From Oscillospiraceae bacterium (GTDB lineage: Bacteria; Bacillota; Clostridia; Oscillospirales; Ruminococcaceae), in the NCBI GenBank assembly GCA_016303195.1, contig JAEDMD010000104.1, forward strand, positions 1 to 6,900: a DNA stretch of 6,900 nt, in the 5' to 3' direction. The translations under genes and the position numbers were made by a program. Every line of letters begins with the position of its first letter. Within the stretch, counting starts at the first letter, position 1. The notes under the pieces are model-generated. The model was not told where the DNA came from, searched no databases, and saw nothing but the letters and a program-made list of their open reading frames with translations. Positions 5,641 through 6,900 of this stretch are shown in pieces.

Positions 5641-6510
5641 TTATTTGATAAGACTGCGAAGCTCATCGGGGGTGAAAACATACTCCTTGCCGCAGAAATG
5701 ACAGCAAACAGTAGTATCCTTTCCCTCGTCAGCCATTTCCTTCAGTTCTTTTTCACCGAGACTGATGAGGACTTTTTCTGTTCTCTCACGGCTGCAATCA
5801 CATCCGTAAACAGGTTCGGCAGTGTCGAGAACATTGGGGTCAAGGCCTTTGAGGAGCATATTTGCGATTTCTTCGGGAGTTTTGCCCTCGTCAAGCATAG
5901 CCGATATCGGACGTATCTCTGAGATGTTTTTTTCTATAACGTCTATGACCTTTTCATCTGCAAATGGCAGAAGCTGAACAAGGAAACCGCCTGCCGATTT
6001 TACGGTAAGGTCGGGATTTACCAGAACGCCCAGACTGCAAACAGTAGGTATCTGCTCGCTTGTAGCGTAATAGCTTGCGATATCCTCGGCAATTTCTCCC
6101 GAAACCAGAGGGATGACTCCCACATAAGGCTCTTTAAGTCCCATATCCTTTACAACTGAGAGCGTGCCGTCAGTACCGACAGCGCCTCCGACATCCAGCT
6201 TGCCCTGAGCGTTGAGCGGAATTTCCACAACAGGATTTCCCACGCAGCTTTTGACATTGCCCCAGTTATCTGCAACGGCAGTAAGCTGACCTGCAGGGCC
6301 GCCTCCGTCCACACGGAGAGTGATGGTGTCATTTTCGCCTTTGAGCATATATCCCATCAGTGAAGCGGCAATGGAAAGTCTGCCAAGACCTGCCGTTATA
6401 ACAGCCGAAGTCTTGTGTATCCTCTCTATCTCCGAAACTATATCCTTAGCGTCAAGGACTTCCGCAAAAGCAGAACCGTCCGCTGAAATTGCTCTGTATA
6501 ATTTACCCAA
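5641..6510 (-). CDS. hslO: Hsp33 family redox-regulated chaperone
   Basis: A 289-residue cytosolic holdase chaperone, activated when its zinc-binding cysteines are oxidised, that protects unfolding proteins during oxidative stress. The N-terminal domain shows family features: LYRAISADG (4-12), TAGLGRLSIAASLMGYMLKG (39-58), VDGGGPAGQLTAVAD (67-81) and the GNPVVEIPL / GKLDVGGAVG region (91-112). The C-terminal redox switch has Cys237-x-Cys239 and Cys270-x-x-Cys273, the four zinc ligands. Cys269 is an extra neighbouring cysteine. Length agrees with the ~290-residue family. The start is TTG at 6510: an in-frame TGA lies three codons upstream, the next Met is residue 52, and AAAGGA stands 9 nt upstream. 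A terminator follows it. Its upstream region is made up of tandem repeats, so no native promoter is visible in the window. Confidence 0.96.
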   Translation of the reverse strand: MGKLYRAISADGSAFAEVLDAKDIVSEIERIHKTSAVITAGLGRLSIAASLMGYMLKGENDTITLRVDGGGPAGQLTAVADNWGNVKSCVGNPVVEIPLNAQGKLDVGGAVGTDGTLSVVKDMGLKEPYVGVIPLVSGEIAEDIASYYATSEQIPTVCSLGVLVNPDLTVKSAGGFLVQLLPFADEKVIDVIEKNISEIRPISAMLDEGKTPEEIANMLLKGLDPNVLDTAEPVYGCDCSRERTEKVLISLGEKELKEMADEGKDTTVCCHFCGKEYVFTPDELRSLIK

Positions 6511-6519
6511 TTTATCTCA

Positions 6520-6525
6520 TCCTTT
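6520..6525 (-). promoter_or_regulatory. hslO ribosome binding site with TTG start
   Basis: AAAGGA on the minus strand lies 9 nt before the TTG at 6508-6510. The tandem-repeat array begins at the very next base, 6526. A weaker start codon with a moderate Shine-Dalgarno suggests modest translation. Confidence 0.7.
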
Positions 6526-6900
6526 CTTTTTAATGCTTAATGCCTAATGCGTAATTCGTAATTAGTTGTGTCAGCTTCGCTGACGGATTTAAAATCACAT
6601 AATTATTATTTCAATGTGTCCCCGTCAGGGGACACCAAAATTACGCATTATGAATTACGAATCTTTTTAATGCTTAATGCGTAATTCGTAATTAGTTGTG
6701 TCAGCTTCGCTGACAGATTTAAAATCACATAATTATTATTTTAATTTGTCCCTGTTAGGGGACACCAAAATTACGCATTATGAATTACGAATCTTTTTAA
6801 TGCGTAATGCGTAATTCGTAATTAGTTGTGTCAGCTTCGCTGACGGATTTAAAATCACATAATTATTATTTTAATTTGTCCCTGTTAGGGGACACCAAAA
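6526..6900. repeat. Tandem ~130-bp hairpin-bearing repeats upstream of hslO
   Basis: Three direct copies: 6526-6662 (137 bp, with an extra heptamer CTAATGC), 6663-6792 (130 bp) and 6793-6900 (108 bp, cut by the window edge). Each begins with CTTTTTAATGC. Each holds hairpin A, GTCAGC-TTC-GCTGAC (6570-6584 in copy 1), and hairpin B (GTGTCCCC at 6616-6623 with GGGGACAC at 6628-6635 in copy 1). Near the ends are complementary words, AATGCGTAATT (6546-6556) and AATTACGCATT (6639-6649). Copies 2 and 3 differ at two positions; copy 1 differs more, including inside hairpin B. The unit length is not a multiple of three and no long frame crosses it. It resembles a non-autonomous palindromic (MITE- or REP-like) element amplified in tandem; mobility is not shown. 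Confidence 0.85.

Noticed and set aside
6582..6617. Minus-strand promoter inside repeat copy 1 (TTGAAA, 17 bp, TAAATC).
   Set aside because: The -10 matches only about half the consensus, and the -35 is degraded to TTAAAA in the other copies.
6526..6900. CRISPR array.
   Set aside because: The units are contiguous ~130-bp copies without variable spacers, and no cas genes are visible.

Overview
The window looks like a chromosomal segment of a gut or rumen Firmicute of the Ruminococcus type (Oscillospiraceae). The main clue is a secreted protease with a type I dockerin, the module that plugs enzymes into cellulosome-like complexes. Firmicute-style RNase Y and Hsp33, strong AGGAGG ribosome binding sites and a perfect sigma-A promoter agree with this. 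The genus is an inference. All four genes lie on the minus strand, so transcription runs from high to low coordinates.

From upstream to downstream: (1) 6526-6900 holds a tandem array of a ~130-bp, AT-rich, hairpin-bearing repeat that runs off the window and ends exactly at the ribosome binding site of the next gene. (2) hslO (Hsp33, redox-regulated chaperone, TTG start) occupies 5641-6510 and ends in an intrinsic terminator. (3) rny (RNase Y, membrane-anchored endoribonuclease) occupies 3502-5097. It is driven by a perfect TTGACA-17-TATAAT promoter at 5484-5512 that lies ~380 nt upstream of the start codon. The long leader contains a compact three-way-junction fold and a segment complementary to the gene's own Shine-Dalgarno. 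A strong terminator follows rny. (4) 3135-3460 has no convincing gene but several inverted repeats, including a 76-nt nested stem motif enclosed by 11-bp direct repeats. (5) A two-gene operon follows: a secreted dockerin-bearing M6-type metalloprotease (1485-3134) and an O-antigen-ligase-like multi-pass membrane protein (51-1481). The second start codon is 3 nt past the first stop, and its ribosome binding site lies inside the end of the protease gene.

How the parts may work together: hslO and rny are housekeeping stress and RNA-turnover genes in separate transcription units. The protease/membrane-protein pair looks like one surface-related function, for example a secreted protease made together with a polysaccharide ligase or glycan-transfer enzyme. 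That link is inferred from translational coupling only.

The best candidates for something undescribed are the non-coding parts: the rny leader, the structured region ahead of the protease, and the tandem hairpin repeats at the hslO ribosome binding site.
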